Part shown: positions 57,192-64,000 of the stretch, piece by piece
Position numbering within the stretch: the stretch's first letter is position 1
Layout of the letters: the number at the start of each line of letters is the position of its first letter
Source of the DNA: Lachnospiraceae bacterium
Lineage (GTDB): Bacteria > Bacillota > Clostridia > Lachnospirales > Lachnospiraceae
Direction: 5' to 3'
Length of the DNA: 64,000 bases
Assembly: GCA_017622845.1 (NCBI GenBank)
Contig: JAGAQJ010000012.1
Coordinates: forward strand, 1 to 64,000
Notes under the pieces: model-generated
What the model was told of the DNA's origin: nothing
The model's database searches: none
Seen by the model: only the letters and a program-made list of their open reading frames with translations
Program-made: the position numbers and the translations under genes

Positions 57192-59042
57192 TTATGCCCG
57201 TGTATCAAAGGTCTGATAGCTCAGCACTGCGTTTCCGCCTGCTGCCTGCTCTTCGATATGCTCCAGCACGGTCTTATCTTCTTCCTTCTCAACCACCATA
57301 TTTTTGCACTGGTATCCTTTCTTCAAAAGCTTCTCTGTCAGTTCGCCGATATGTTCCTCCACAAGCGTTATGGCGTCCTCGTTCAGATAAAATTTGGTAG
57401 TGACCTGATTTTTCTCTGTTTGAAGCGCAATACTCACATCCAATGACCCTAAATGTTCCATGTCCAGATGCAAAAATGCTGTGAGCATTCCCTCCCGGCG
57501 CGCCATACTTTTTTTGTTGGTGTAGACATACAAGTCTCCGTGTGCCTGAGAATTGCCCAATTTTAATGGAAGCTGTATGTAGCTGAACATCTGGTTCATC
57601 TGATTCATGAACTGCACATTCTCGCTGAGATTTCCTGCAGCTTTTGCCTGTGCACCGCTGAGATTCTGTCCGCCTGTCTGCATGGCTTCATCCATTAGGC
57701 GCGACAACTGGCTGCTTTCCTTCATAAGCTTTTGGTAAAATTCCTCGACCTTGCCTTCCTGCGTCAAATCCTGCGGTGTCAGGGTCCAGCGTTCCTGCAG
57801 TCCGTTTTTGAGTGCGGATTGAAAAGGTTCCGAACGGAATATCATCGCTTTTTGCTCTGTTGACAGCTGTTTTCCCAAATCACTGTTCAGCAAAAGCTGT
57901 CTCACATCTTTGATGCTAAGTTTGCCTTCCTGTATCAGTGCTATCATTTTATTCGGAAGTGCTTGCAGCTTTTCACCCTTTAACAGACTGAAAATCGCAT
58001 TGCTATCTGTCTGACTGCTTTCCTGTGACGGATTCGCCTGTGCGTTTTGCACGTTATCTGACTTGCTGTTCTCCTGCTGTCCTAACGACTGCCTGTCATG
58101 ATTTACAGGCTCTCCCTGCTGTCCTAACGACTCCACATCTTTATTGGCTGCAATTTGTTCCTTTCCGCCTTCCGCTGCGAGCTGTTCCGATGCTTTCCCC
58201 TCCAAAGCAGCAGGACTGTCAGGCTGCCCACTGCTGCTTTGCGTATTATTTCCGGCTTCTGCCGGCTTCCCCTGACCATCGCCGTCTGAAAATAGTGCAA
58301 GCACCTGCTCCATGAATTTACTGCCATTTTCAAGTGCTGTCTGTCCATTCAAAGCTCCCTGCAAAACGTCTTGATTTCCCTGCCCTTCCTGACCTCCGGT
58401 CAGTGCATTATACAATTTCAGTACCTCATCCGAAGTCTCTTTCACTCCCTCTAACAGCTTATGCTGCATGTTCTGATAATTTTGAAGCTGTGCCAGATTC
58501 GCGGAATTTACAGGGAGCTTTAATTTATTTAATTGAATCAGATGCTCCATATCCGCGTTGGGATTCTGCAGTGCAAGTCTGTTGAAGGTCATTAGCGTGT
58601 TTTTATCAATTGACATGCCGTTTTGTATCAGCTTGGAAACAAGTGTCAGCGTTTTATCATTGACTGCCAGATGCGCCGCCCGAAGCGCTGCCTCTCCTAC
58701 CCTTAGCATTTGCGAATTGCTGTCATACACTGGTTTGAGCACCACTCTGTTATCCTTGTTAGACTGTACCTGCAGATTCAATATCTGTCCTATCGCTACC
58801 TGAACATCACGTTCCAGCCTTGCTGTCATATATTGACCATTTGTGAGCTGAATCTGAACCTCCTCGCCATTTACGGAAGCAATCTCTCCCTGAAAGGTAT
58901 CTCCGGGCTGCAGCTGCGTAACATCTGCGCTCTGTGAACCGTTTGCACCTGCGGTTCCTGATGTGCTAACAGTTCCCGTATATCCCTGCCCTATCTGTGC
59001 TCCCCCATAGTTGTGTGAAAATCCTGATAAAAAGCTGTCCAT
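57192..59042 (-). CDS. fliK: FliK-like flagellar hook-length control protein
   Basis: 616 residues. A structured N-terminal part (about 40-220; LQPGDTFQGEIASVNGEEVQ), a low-complexity Gln/Gly/Asn/Ser-rich middle (about 225-350) with a repeated GQQGEPVNHDRQSLGQQENS pattern, and a C-terminal Flg_hook domain (about 480-590: GMLTAFLHLDMEHLGSLDVS; VSIALQTEKNQVTTKFYLNE). The long ruler-like middle and the C-terminal switch domain fit FliK. It lies outside a flagellar operon, together with flhX and rnhB. Confidence 0.82.
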   Translation of the reverse strand: MDSFLSGFSHNYGGAQIGQGYTGTVSTSGTAGANGSQSADVTQLQPGDTFQGEIASVNGEEVQIQLTNGQYMTARLERDVQVAIGQILNLQVQSNKDNRVVLKPVYDSNSQMLRVGEAALRAAHLAVNDKTLTLVSKLIQNGMSIDKNTLMTFNRLALQNPNADMEHLIQLNKLKLPVNSANLAQLQNYQNMQHKLLEGVKETSDEVLKLYNALTGGQEGQGNQDVLQGALNGQTALENGSKFMEQVLALFSDGDGQGKPAEAGNNTQSSSGQPDSPAALEGKASEQLAAEGGKEQIAANKDVESLGQQGEPVNHDRQSLGQQENSKSDNVQNAQANPSQESSQTDSNAIFSLLKGEKLQALPNKMIALIQEGKLSIKDVRQLLLNSDLGKQLSTEQKAMIFRSEPFQSALKNGLQERWTLTPQDLTQEGKVEEFYQKLMKESSQLSRLMDEAMQTGGQNLSGAQAKAAGNLSENVQFMNQMNQMFSYIQLPLKLGNSQAHGDLYVYTNKKSMARREGMLTAFLHLDMEHLGSLDVSIALQTEKNQVTTKFYLNEDAITLVEEHIGELTEKLLKKGYQCKNMVVEKEEDKTVLEHIEEQAAGGNAVLSYQTFDTRA

Positions 59043-59089
59043 AGGCTTCCCTCCAAGTATCCCTTATTGTCCGAAACAACAATGCAGGC

Positions 59090-59851
59090 TTAAGTTACAA
59101 AATTTCCAATAAAGCTTTTTCTATGTATCGGTGTGGGACCGTATTTTTTTAATGCTTCGATATGTGCTGCCGCACCATATCCCTTATTATCTGCAAAATG
59201 ATATTCCGGATATACCTTATCAAATTCCACCATCAGTCTGTCTCTTGTCACCTTCGCTACAATACTGGCAGCAGCAATTGACACACTCTTGGCATCTCCC
59301 TTGATAATAGGCACCTGTTTAATATCCACGTTGGGTATTGTCACTGCATCGTTTAATAATATATCGGGCGTTACGCTCAATTTGCTGATAGCCTGACGCA
59401 TTGCCTCATAAGTTGCCTGCAGAATATTGATTTCATCAATTCTTTCATGTGTCGCATATCCAATCCCCACAGACACCGCTTCCCTCATAATCACCTCGTA
59501 CAGCTCCTCACGTTTCTTTTCACTAAGCTGCTTTGAATCATTCAGATACAGGATTTTGCAATCCCTTGGAAGTATCACTGCACCTGCCACTACCGGTCCT
59601 GCAAGAGGACCGCGTCCCACCTCGTCAATACCGCATATATATCCATATGATGCATATTCTTTTTCGTACTGCTTCATAGCCTCAATGCGCTGGTTTTCTT
59701 TTGCCAATGCAGCAATATTTTTTCTTGCCTTTGCCACAAGCGCCTGCACGCCGCTTCGCTCGTCCTTCTCATATGTTTCCACAAAAACAGGCAGCGTACT
59801 TTCGTCTGCTGCCTTTAATTCATTTTTTATTTCTCCTATTTTCTTTTCCAC
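59090..59851 (-). CDS. rnhB: ribonuclease HII
   Basis: 253 residues: YGYICGIDEVGRGPLAGPVV (DEVGRG, two acidic ligands), LNDSKQLSEKKREELYEVIM, LLNDAVTIPN and AAASIVAKVTRDRLMVEFDK. It incises at ribonucleotides in DNA. An N-terminal extension of about 70 residues (IGEIKNELKAADESTLPVFV) is the substrate-clamp domain found in the B. subtilis type. With rnhA at 19236 the cell has both RNase H classes. Confidence 0.95.
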   Translation of the reverse strand: MEKKIGEIKNELKAADESTLPVFVETYEKDERSGVQALVAKARKNIAALAKENQRIEAMKQYEKEYASYGYICGIDEVGRGPLAGPVVAGAVILPRDCKILYLNDSKQLSEKKREELYEVIMREAVSVGIGYATHERIDEINILQATYEAMRQAISKLSVTPDILLNDAVTIPNVDIKQVPIIKGDAKSVSIAAASIVAKVTRDRLMVEFDKVYPEYHFADNKGYGAAAHIEALKKYGPTPIHRKSFIGNFVT

Positions 59852-59892
59852 TTTATCTCATGTCCTTTCCCTGAAGAATACCATACCTGTCC

Positions 59893-60432
59893 TTACTGAT
59901 GTTTTAATATCCCAAATTTTGATAGCGGCCATATTCTGATGAAAGCTCTGCCGATAATATCTTTGCGGTGAATATTTCCAACCGACGGGTCTCTGCTGTC
60001 CGAACTATTGTTCCTGTTATCTCCCATCACAAAATATTCATCTTCTCCAAGCTGTATCGGTTCACTCGCCCTCCCGGCATTTTGAATCACCTCACGCCCA
60101 TACGATTCTTCCAGTATTTCCCCGTCAATGTATATATTTCCTTTTTCATCAATCTGCACTGTCTCACCAGGCATTCCTATAATGCGCTTTATATAGTAGG
60201 TGTCCTTATCATACTGAAAAGGAAATACAATAATGTCAAACCGTTCCGGGTCTTTAAACCGATACGATATCTTATCCACAATCAAATGGTCTTCATTACT
60301 TAAGGTTGTCTCCATGCTGCTTCCGCTTACCTGTGTTCTCTGTCCCACATAAGTGACAATCAGATATGCTGCACACAGTACCAGCAATAAATAAACACTG
60401 GTCTGTAATATTTCCTTTAATATGTTTTTCAT
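59893..60432 (-). CDS. lepB: signal peptidase I (first of two)
   Basis: About 179 residues: a single N-terminal transmembrane helix (SVYLLLVLCAAYLIVTYVG), the catalytic serine in QVSGSSMETTLSNEDHLIV and the lysine in YYIKRIIGMPGE, then YFVMGDNRNNSSDSR. It cleaves signal peptides at the outer membrane face. ATG 60432 has GAGG 8 bases upstream; the frame extends to 60453, where it would abut rbgA. Confidence 0.94.
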   Translation of the reverse strand: MKNILKEILQTSVYLLLVLCAAYLIVTYVGQRTQVSGSSMETTLSNEDHLIVDKISYRFKDPERFDIIVFPFQYDKDTYYIKRIIGMPGETVQIDEKGNIYIDGEILEESYGREVIQNAGRASEPIQLGEDEYFVMGDNRNNSSDSRDPSVGNIHRKDIIGRAFIRIWPLSKFGILKHQ

Positions 60433-60452
60433 TTTCTTTTCCTCTGTTTCCA

Positions 60453-61307
60453 TTATTCTATCGGCATCTCCAGGGTAATTCTGCCGATTCTTCCATTTCT
60501 GAAATCATCTACTACCATAGAAGACGCTTTCATAATATCTAATTCCTCACCCTTCAAAAAACACCTTTTGCTGATGCAGATTGCCTTAATTGTCTCGTAG
60601 GCATCTTGATTTTCAGGTATCCCGATATTATACCTTTTTTCCAGAAGTCCGGCATATTCTTTGCACAAAAATCGAATCAGCTCATACGCCAGCTCGTCTA
60701 AATGCAAAATCTCATCATTCATAGAGCCAATCATGGCAAGATGAAGTCCTACCGTCTGGTCCTCAAATTTAGGCCACAAAATTCCGGGCGTGTCAAGCAG
60801 CTCCAATCCCTTATTTAACCGAATCCACTGTTTTCCTTTGGTCACGCCGGGTTTATTTCCGGTCTTTGCGCATGCCTTTCCTGCAAAGGAATTGATAAAC
60901 GTAGACTTCCCGACATTGGGAATGCCGACTACCATCGCACGCACAGGTCTGTTGATGATTCCTCTTTTTCTGTCACGCTCTATCTTTTCCCTGCATGCCT
61001 CCTGCACAACACCCTGAATGGATTTTACCCCGGCTCCTGTCTTAGAATTAATCTCCACTGCATGATAACCTTTATTTGTAAAATATTCCATCCACAACTT
61101 ATTTTTCCTTACGTCCGCCAAATCAGATTTATTCAAAAGGATAATGCGGGATTTGTTTTTTCCCAACTCATCGATGTCAGGATTTCTGCTGCTCAACGGC
61201 GCTCTCGCATCTACCAGCTCAATTATTAAATCAATCAGCTTGATATCCTCCTGCATCATTCTCTTTGCCTTTGTCATGTGCCCCGGATACCATTGATAAT
61301 TTGCCAT
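60453..61307 (-). CDS. rbgA: ribosome biogenesis GTPase RbgA (YlqF)
   Basis: 284 residues, circularly permuted GTPase: WYPGHMTKAKRMMQEDIKLI at the N terminus, then NKSDL (G4), GIPNVGKSTFINSFAGKACA (G1), DTPGILWPKFEDQTVGLHLA (G3) and a C-terminal helical domain. It is needed for late 50S assembly. It lies between two signal peptidase genes, in the standard rplS-lepB-rbgA-rnhB order. Confidence 0.96.
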   Translation of the reverse strand: MANYQWYPGHMTKAKRMMQEDIKLIDLIIELVDARAPLSSRNPDIDELGKNKSRIILLNKSDLADVRKNKLWMEYFTNKGYHAVEINSKTGAGVKSIQGVVQEACREKIERDRKRGIINRPVRAMVVGIPNVGKSTFINSFAGKACAKTGNKPGVTKGKQWIRLNKGLELLDTPGILWPKFEDQTVGLHLAMIGSMNDEILHLDELAYELIRFLCKEYAGLLEKRYNIGIPENQDAYETIKAICISKRCFLKGEELDIMKASSMVVDDFRNGRIGRITLEMPIE

Positions 61308-61338
61308 TTTTAACCATGCCTTTCTGTCATATATTCTG

Positions 61339-61920
61339 TCACTCTATCAGCCCCATATCACTGTCGCCCGAAGCCATTTTCATCCAAGCCTTGCCAATGA
61401 TATAGCTTTTCTTAATGGTTCCTATATTTGCAGAACGGCTGTCCTCACTGCTGTTACAGTTATCACCGATTACAAAATATTCATCCTCTTCTAAGGCAAC
61501 TTCATTTTCCAACAGCCCCGGCTCTGCAATTTTATCATTAAAATACTCCTCGACCGATTCATCATTTACATATAAAATACCATTTTTTATGTACAACCGG
61601 TCCCCCGGCACTCCCACCACACGTTTGACATAATAATGGGACTTTTCATTACCATTAGGAAGAAATACCACAACATCTCCTTCCTTGGGAGATGTTACTT
61701 TGTATATCAGTCTGTTCAAAAATATCTCCTGCCCGTTATACAAGCTTGGTTCCATTGAAGAGCCAATCACGCTTGTCTTCATTCCGACGCAGAAAACCGT
61801 AACAACTGCAAGCAGAATCGATGCAAATATCCAAAAAATCCAGCTTAGAATTTCCCTGATAAGAACCATGTTTAATTTTTTCTTTTTCTGATAAAAGGTC
61901 AGTCCTTTTCTTCCAGCCAT
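61339..61920 (-). CDS. lepB: signal peptidase I (second of two)
   Basis: About 193 residues: a basic N terminus (GRKGLTFYQKKKKLNMVLIR), one transmembrane helix (ILSWIFWIFASILLAVVTVF), the catalytic serine VIGSSMEPSLYNGQEIFLNR, the lysine YYVKRVVGVPGDRLYI and YFVIGDNCNSSEDSR. The usual GDNRxxSxDSR box has Cys in place of Arg. ATG 61920 has GGAAAGG 8 bases upstream. The two copies differ enough that they may have different substrates. Confidence 0.93.
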   Translation of the reverse strand: MAGRKGLTFYQKKKKLNMVLIREILSWIFWIFASILLAVVTVFCVGMKTSVIGSSMEPSLYNGQEIFLNRLIYKVTSPKEGDVVVFLPNGNEKSHYYVKRVVGVPGDRLYIKNGILYVNDESVEEYFNDKIAEPGLLENEVALEEDEYFVIGDNCNSSEDSRSANIGTIKKSYIIGKAWMKMASGDSDMGLIE

Positions 61921-62062
61921 TCCTTCTGCCTTTCCTGAAAACAATTTCAACCGCACAAGCGTACATAAAACACGATACCTAACAATTCCGCCACGCTAAA
62001 CTGTTATCATTATACTCAATCTGCTACGCTATTTCAAGCCTTGAATCATCCGAAAAAAATGT

Positions 62063-62097
62063 AAAAGCGGAGCCTGTTTCCAAGCCCCGCCCAACGA
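62063..62097 (-). terminator. terminator of rplS
   Basis: GCGGGGCTTG and CAGGCTCCGC form an imperfect stem around GAAA; on the minus strand TTTTACATTTTTT follows. It lies 6 bp after the rplS stop codon. Confidence 0.75.
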
Positions 62098-62102
62098 ACT
62101 AA

Positions 62103-62450
62103 TTATTTTACTAATTCCTTAACCTTTGCCTTCTTACCAACGCGGTCTCTTAAGTAGTTCAGCTTAGCACGTCTAACCTTACCGGTTCTGACGATTTCTA
62201 CCTTCTCTACATTAGGAGAATGCATAGGCCATGTTTTCTCTACGCCAACACCGTTAGAAATCTTTCTAACTGTAAAGGTCTCTCTATTGCTTCCGCCCTG
62301 AATCTTTAATACAGTACCCTCAAAAATCTGGATTCTCTCGCGGTTACCCTCTTTAATCTTTCCGTGTACTCTTACCGTATCACCAACATGAAAGCTGTCA
62401 ACATTTTCCTTTAACTGCGCCTGTTCAATTTCCTTAATAATTTCGTTCAT
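62103..62450 (-). CDS. rplS: 50S ribosomal protein L19
   Basis: 115 residues with the L19 signature [20 protein letters not shown], then [40 protein letters not shown] and [20 protein letters not shown]. It sits at the 30S-50S interface. AAGGAGG precedes the ATG. It follows rimM and trmD in the usual order. Confidence 0.97.
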   Translation of the reverse strand: MNEIIKEIEQAQLKENVDSFHVGDTVRVHGKIKEGNRERIQIFEGTVLKIQGGSNRETFTVRKISNGVGVEKTWPMHSPNVEKVEIVRTGKVRRAKLNYLRDRVGKKAKVKELVK

Positions 62451-62596
62451 TTTATTTGCCTCCTTAATTACTTCGACGTTCTTAATACTTCTATACCATT
62501 CTCATAACGGCTCGTACCAGAGGACCATCTCTTTATTCGCAACATTAATAATTTACCACAAACACTTACAAAATGCAAGCACTTTATTTGAACAAA
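62451..62596 (-). promoter_or_regulatory. rplS leader and probable promoter
   Basis: On the minus strand TTGCAT-17-TAAATT lies just after trmD, followed by about 100 nt of leader containing GGTACGAGCCGTTATGAGAA. A CCGTT/AATGG hairpin can form. Firmicutes often carry an L19-binding leader here; I cannot verify the fold. Confidence 0.4.
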
Positions 62597-63346
62597 TTAT
62601 CGCCGTTTTTGCGGCTTGGGAGGGTGTTCCTTGATATATGCCTCATACATCTCAGGTCTTCTCTCCTTTGTCCGTTCCAATGACTGCTCCAGACGCCACT
62701 TTTCAATATTGGCATGATGACCGCTTAAAAGCACCTCAGGTACTCTCTTTTCGTGCCATACCTCCGGTCTTGAATACTGCGGATATTCCAGAAGTCCATT
62801 GGAGTGTGACTCTGTCTGTGCAGATTCGCCATTGTTCAGTACTCCGGGCACCAGTCTTGATATCGCATCAATCATCACCATTGCCGGAAGCTCACCGCCC
62901 GTAAGCACATAATCTCCTATCGAAATATAATCCGTTACAATCTCTTCAAGAACACGCTCGTCAATTCCTTCATAATGCCCACAGAGAAAAATCAAATCCT
63001 TTTCCTTAGACAATTCCTCTGCCTTGCTTTGGTTAAATACCTCTCCCTGCGGTGTCACATATACAACTCTTGTTCGTCCGTCCTCCGACTGTTCACTGGA
63101 TTTTCGCTCTTTAATTTTCTCGTCAAGCGCCTTCCAGCAGTCATAAACCGGCTGTGCCTGCATCAGCATGCCTGCACCGCCGCCATACGTATAGTCGTCT
63201 ACTTTCTTGTGTTTATCAAGGGTGTAATCGCGTATATTGACTGCTTCGATAGAGATACAGCCTTTCTCCTCCGCCCTTCCGATAATACTGGTGTGCAGGC
63301 CATCCAACACCATCTCCGGAAACAGCGTCATAATATGAAAATGCAT
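62597..63346 (-). CDS. trmD: tRNA (guanine-37-N1) methyltransferase
   Basis: 249 residues, trefoil-knot SPOUT enzyme: [80 protein letters not shown] and [20 protein letters not shown]. It methylates G37 of tRNAs to prevent frameshifting. It lies 12 bp after rimM. Confidence 0.97.
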   Translation of the reverse strand: MHFHIMTLFPEMVLDGLHTSIIGRAEEKGCISIEAVNIRDYTLDKHKKVDDYTYGGGAGMLMQAQPVYDCWKALDEKIKERKSSEQSEDGRTRVVYVTPQGEVFNQSKAEELSKEKDLIFLCGHYEGIDERVLEEIVTDYISIGDYVLTGGELPAMVMIDAISRLVPGVLNNGESAQTESHSNGLLEYPQYSRPEVWHEKRVPEVLLSGHHANIEKWRLEQSLERTKERRPEMYEAYIKEHPPKPQKRR

Positions 63347-63358
63347 AAATCCTCTCTC

Positions 63359-63868
63359 CTAATCCAAAAGTCCATCCATGATGTGAACTTTCATCTTTCT
63401 GTTTTCCATATCGACATCAAGAATACACTGCTTGATTGCAGGAAAGAGCACTTGTCTGCCATCTTCAAATTTTACCTCATAAACATCATTTGCTCCGGTT
63501 TCTATCACATTTGTCAGCACTCCAAGGTAGTTATCCTCCTCGTCATATACCTCCAAATCAATCAAATCTGCTATAAAGTACTCATCACGTCTGAGCTTTA
63601 CTGCATTCGCCCTCGTTACATATAGGTTTTTGCCCTTATAACGCTCTATATCATTTATATTGTCAAGACCCTTGAATTTTAATATCGCATATTGTTTAAA
63701 AAACTTCACGCCTTCGATTTCAAGAGTTATCTTTTCCTTACCTGTATCTAAGATTATTTCTTTCAATTTCTTAAAGCGATGTACATCATCCGTAGTTGGA
63801 AACACTTTTACTTCTCCGCGTATACCGTGTGTCTGTGTAATGATTCCCACTTGTAATAAGTCTTCCAT
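63359..63868 (-). CDS. rimM: ribosome maturation factor RimM
   Basis: 169 residues: an N-terminal reductase-like domain (LLQVGIITQTHGIRGEVKVF) and a C-terminal PRC-barrel (IADLIDLEVYDEEDNYLGVL, then GRQVLFPAIKQCILDVDMEN). It binds S19 during 30S head assembly. In Firmicutes rpsP and a KH-domain gene normally come before it; they would lie to the right of the window. Confidence 0.95.
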   Translation of the reverse strand: MEDLLQVGIITQTHGIRGEVKVFPTTDDVHRFKKLKEIILDTGKEKITLEIEGVKFFKQYAILKFKGLDNINDIERYKGKNLYVTRANAVKLRRDEYFIADLIDLEVYDEEDNYLGVLTNVIETGANDVYEVKFEDGRQVLFPAIKQCILDVDMENRKMKVHIMDGLLD

Positions 63869-63908
63869 GAAACCTCCATCTATTTTCAGTCTTTCTTATC
63901 TGCTGCGC

Positions 63909-63943
63909 ATCAAATCATAAAAATCGTTTTACGATGACTTGAT
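63909..63943. repeat. dispersed intergenic hairpin repeat A, copy 5
   Basis: ATCAAATCATAAAA, inner stem ATCGT-TTT-ACGAT, then GACTTGAT. Both stems differ in sequence from the other copies but still pair. It lies 41 bp upstream of rimM. Confidence 0.65.
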
Positions 63944-64000
63944 ACATCTCATATTCTTTCCGATACCATCAAAATGTATAAAAGGGTGTTCTGATGAACA

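Noticed and set aside
1-64000. tRNA, rRNA and CRISPR loci
   Set aside because: I looked for CCA-ending cloverleaf regions, rRNA landmarks and regular repeat-spacer arrays and found none I could support.

Overview
The window looks like chromosome of a low-GC, spore-forming, anaerobic Firmicute, most likely a Lachnospiraceae (Agathobacter/Roseburia/Eubacterium-like). The reasons are spoIVA, a GerA/SpoVAF-type germination gene, the oxygen-sensitive class III ribonucleotide reductase NrdD/NrdG with a paired NrdR operator, a tyrosine T-box, and the gene order rimM-trmD-rplS-lepB-rbgA-lepB-rnhB-fliK-flhX-yraN. The genus is inference from overall gene content; no rRNA or tRNA gene was seen.

Positions 1 to about 11,800 are one end of an accessory element. 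It is AT-rich, full of tiny genes and repeats, and ends in a large serine recombinase (10199-11791). It carries several small regulatory or addiction modules. These are convergent XRE repressors; two XRE regulators (2932 and 4389) each divergent from a related tiny gene ending in LVEQ; a candidate Fst/par-like type I toxin-antitoxin locus (7237-7497), whose antisense RNA and bidirectional terminator are duplicated at 4995-5071; HicAB (7663-8246) plus an orphan HicB (9688); and a Panacea-domain protein overlapping a membrane protein (8443-9502). A coiled-coil GIY-YIG (T5orf172) protein lies between them. Directly after the recombinase lie a 5'-truncated cotJC-like (manganese-catalase-type coat protein) remnant and a frameshifted parA remnant, so this is a junction of insertion and decay.

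From 12.7 kb on it is mostly chromosomal backbone, nearly all on the minus strand. It runs germination gene, dut, nrdG/nrdD, two small membrane proteins, rnhA, a membrane-anchored MutS-like ATPase, cdd, a HAD phosphatase, punA, spoIVA, a CoxE-type VWA plus MoxR pair, gpsA-plsY-der-DUF512, prs (plus strand), tyrS with T-box, and a periplasmic-sensor GGDEF protein.

From 37.9 to 54.8 kb there is a long minus-strand array. Read in transcription order it is a five-gene HEAT / SWIM / MoxR / DUF5682 / VWA cluster, then clpS-clpA-aat (a complete N-degron branch), then a three-gene DUF262 / AAA ATPase / unknown cassette, then a solitary N-extended rsmH and a HisI-like protein that has lost the metal-binding aspartates. 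The first and third groups are the best candidates for poorly described systems. The rest (54.9-63.9 kb) is thioesterase, pgeF, yraN, flhX, fliK, rnhB, two signal peptidases flanking rbgA, rplS, trmD and rimM.

Two families of short structured intergenic repeats are scattered through the backbone (A: 25585, 27842, 47561, 54821, 63909; B: 15523, 37869, 47636, 54881), with compensatory changes in their stems. All statements rest on reading the sequence and on family knowledge; no database search was run.
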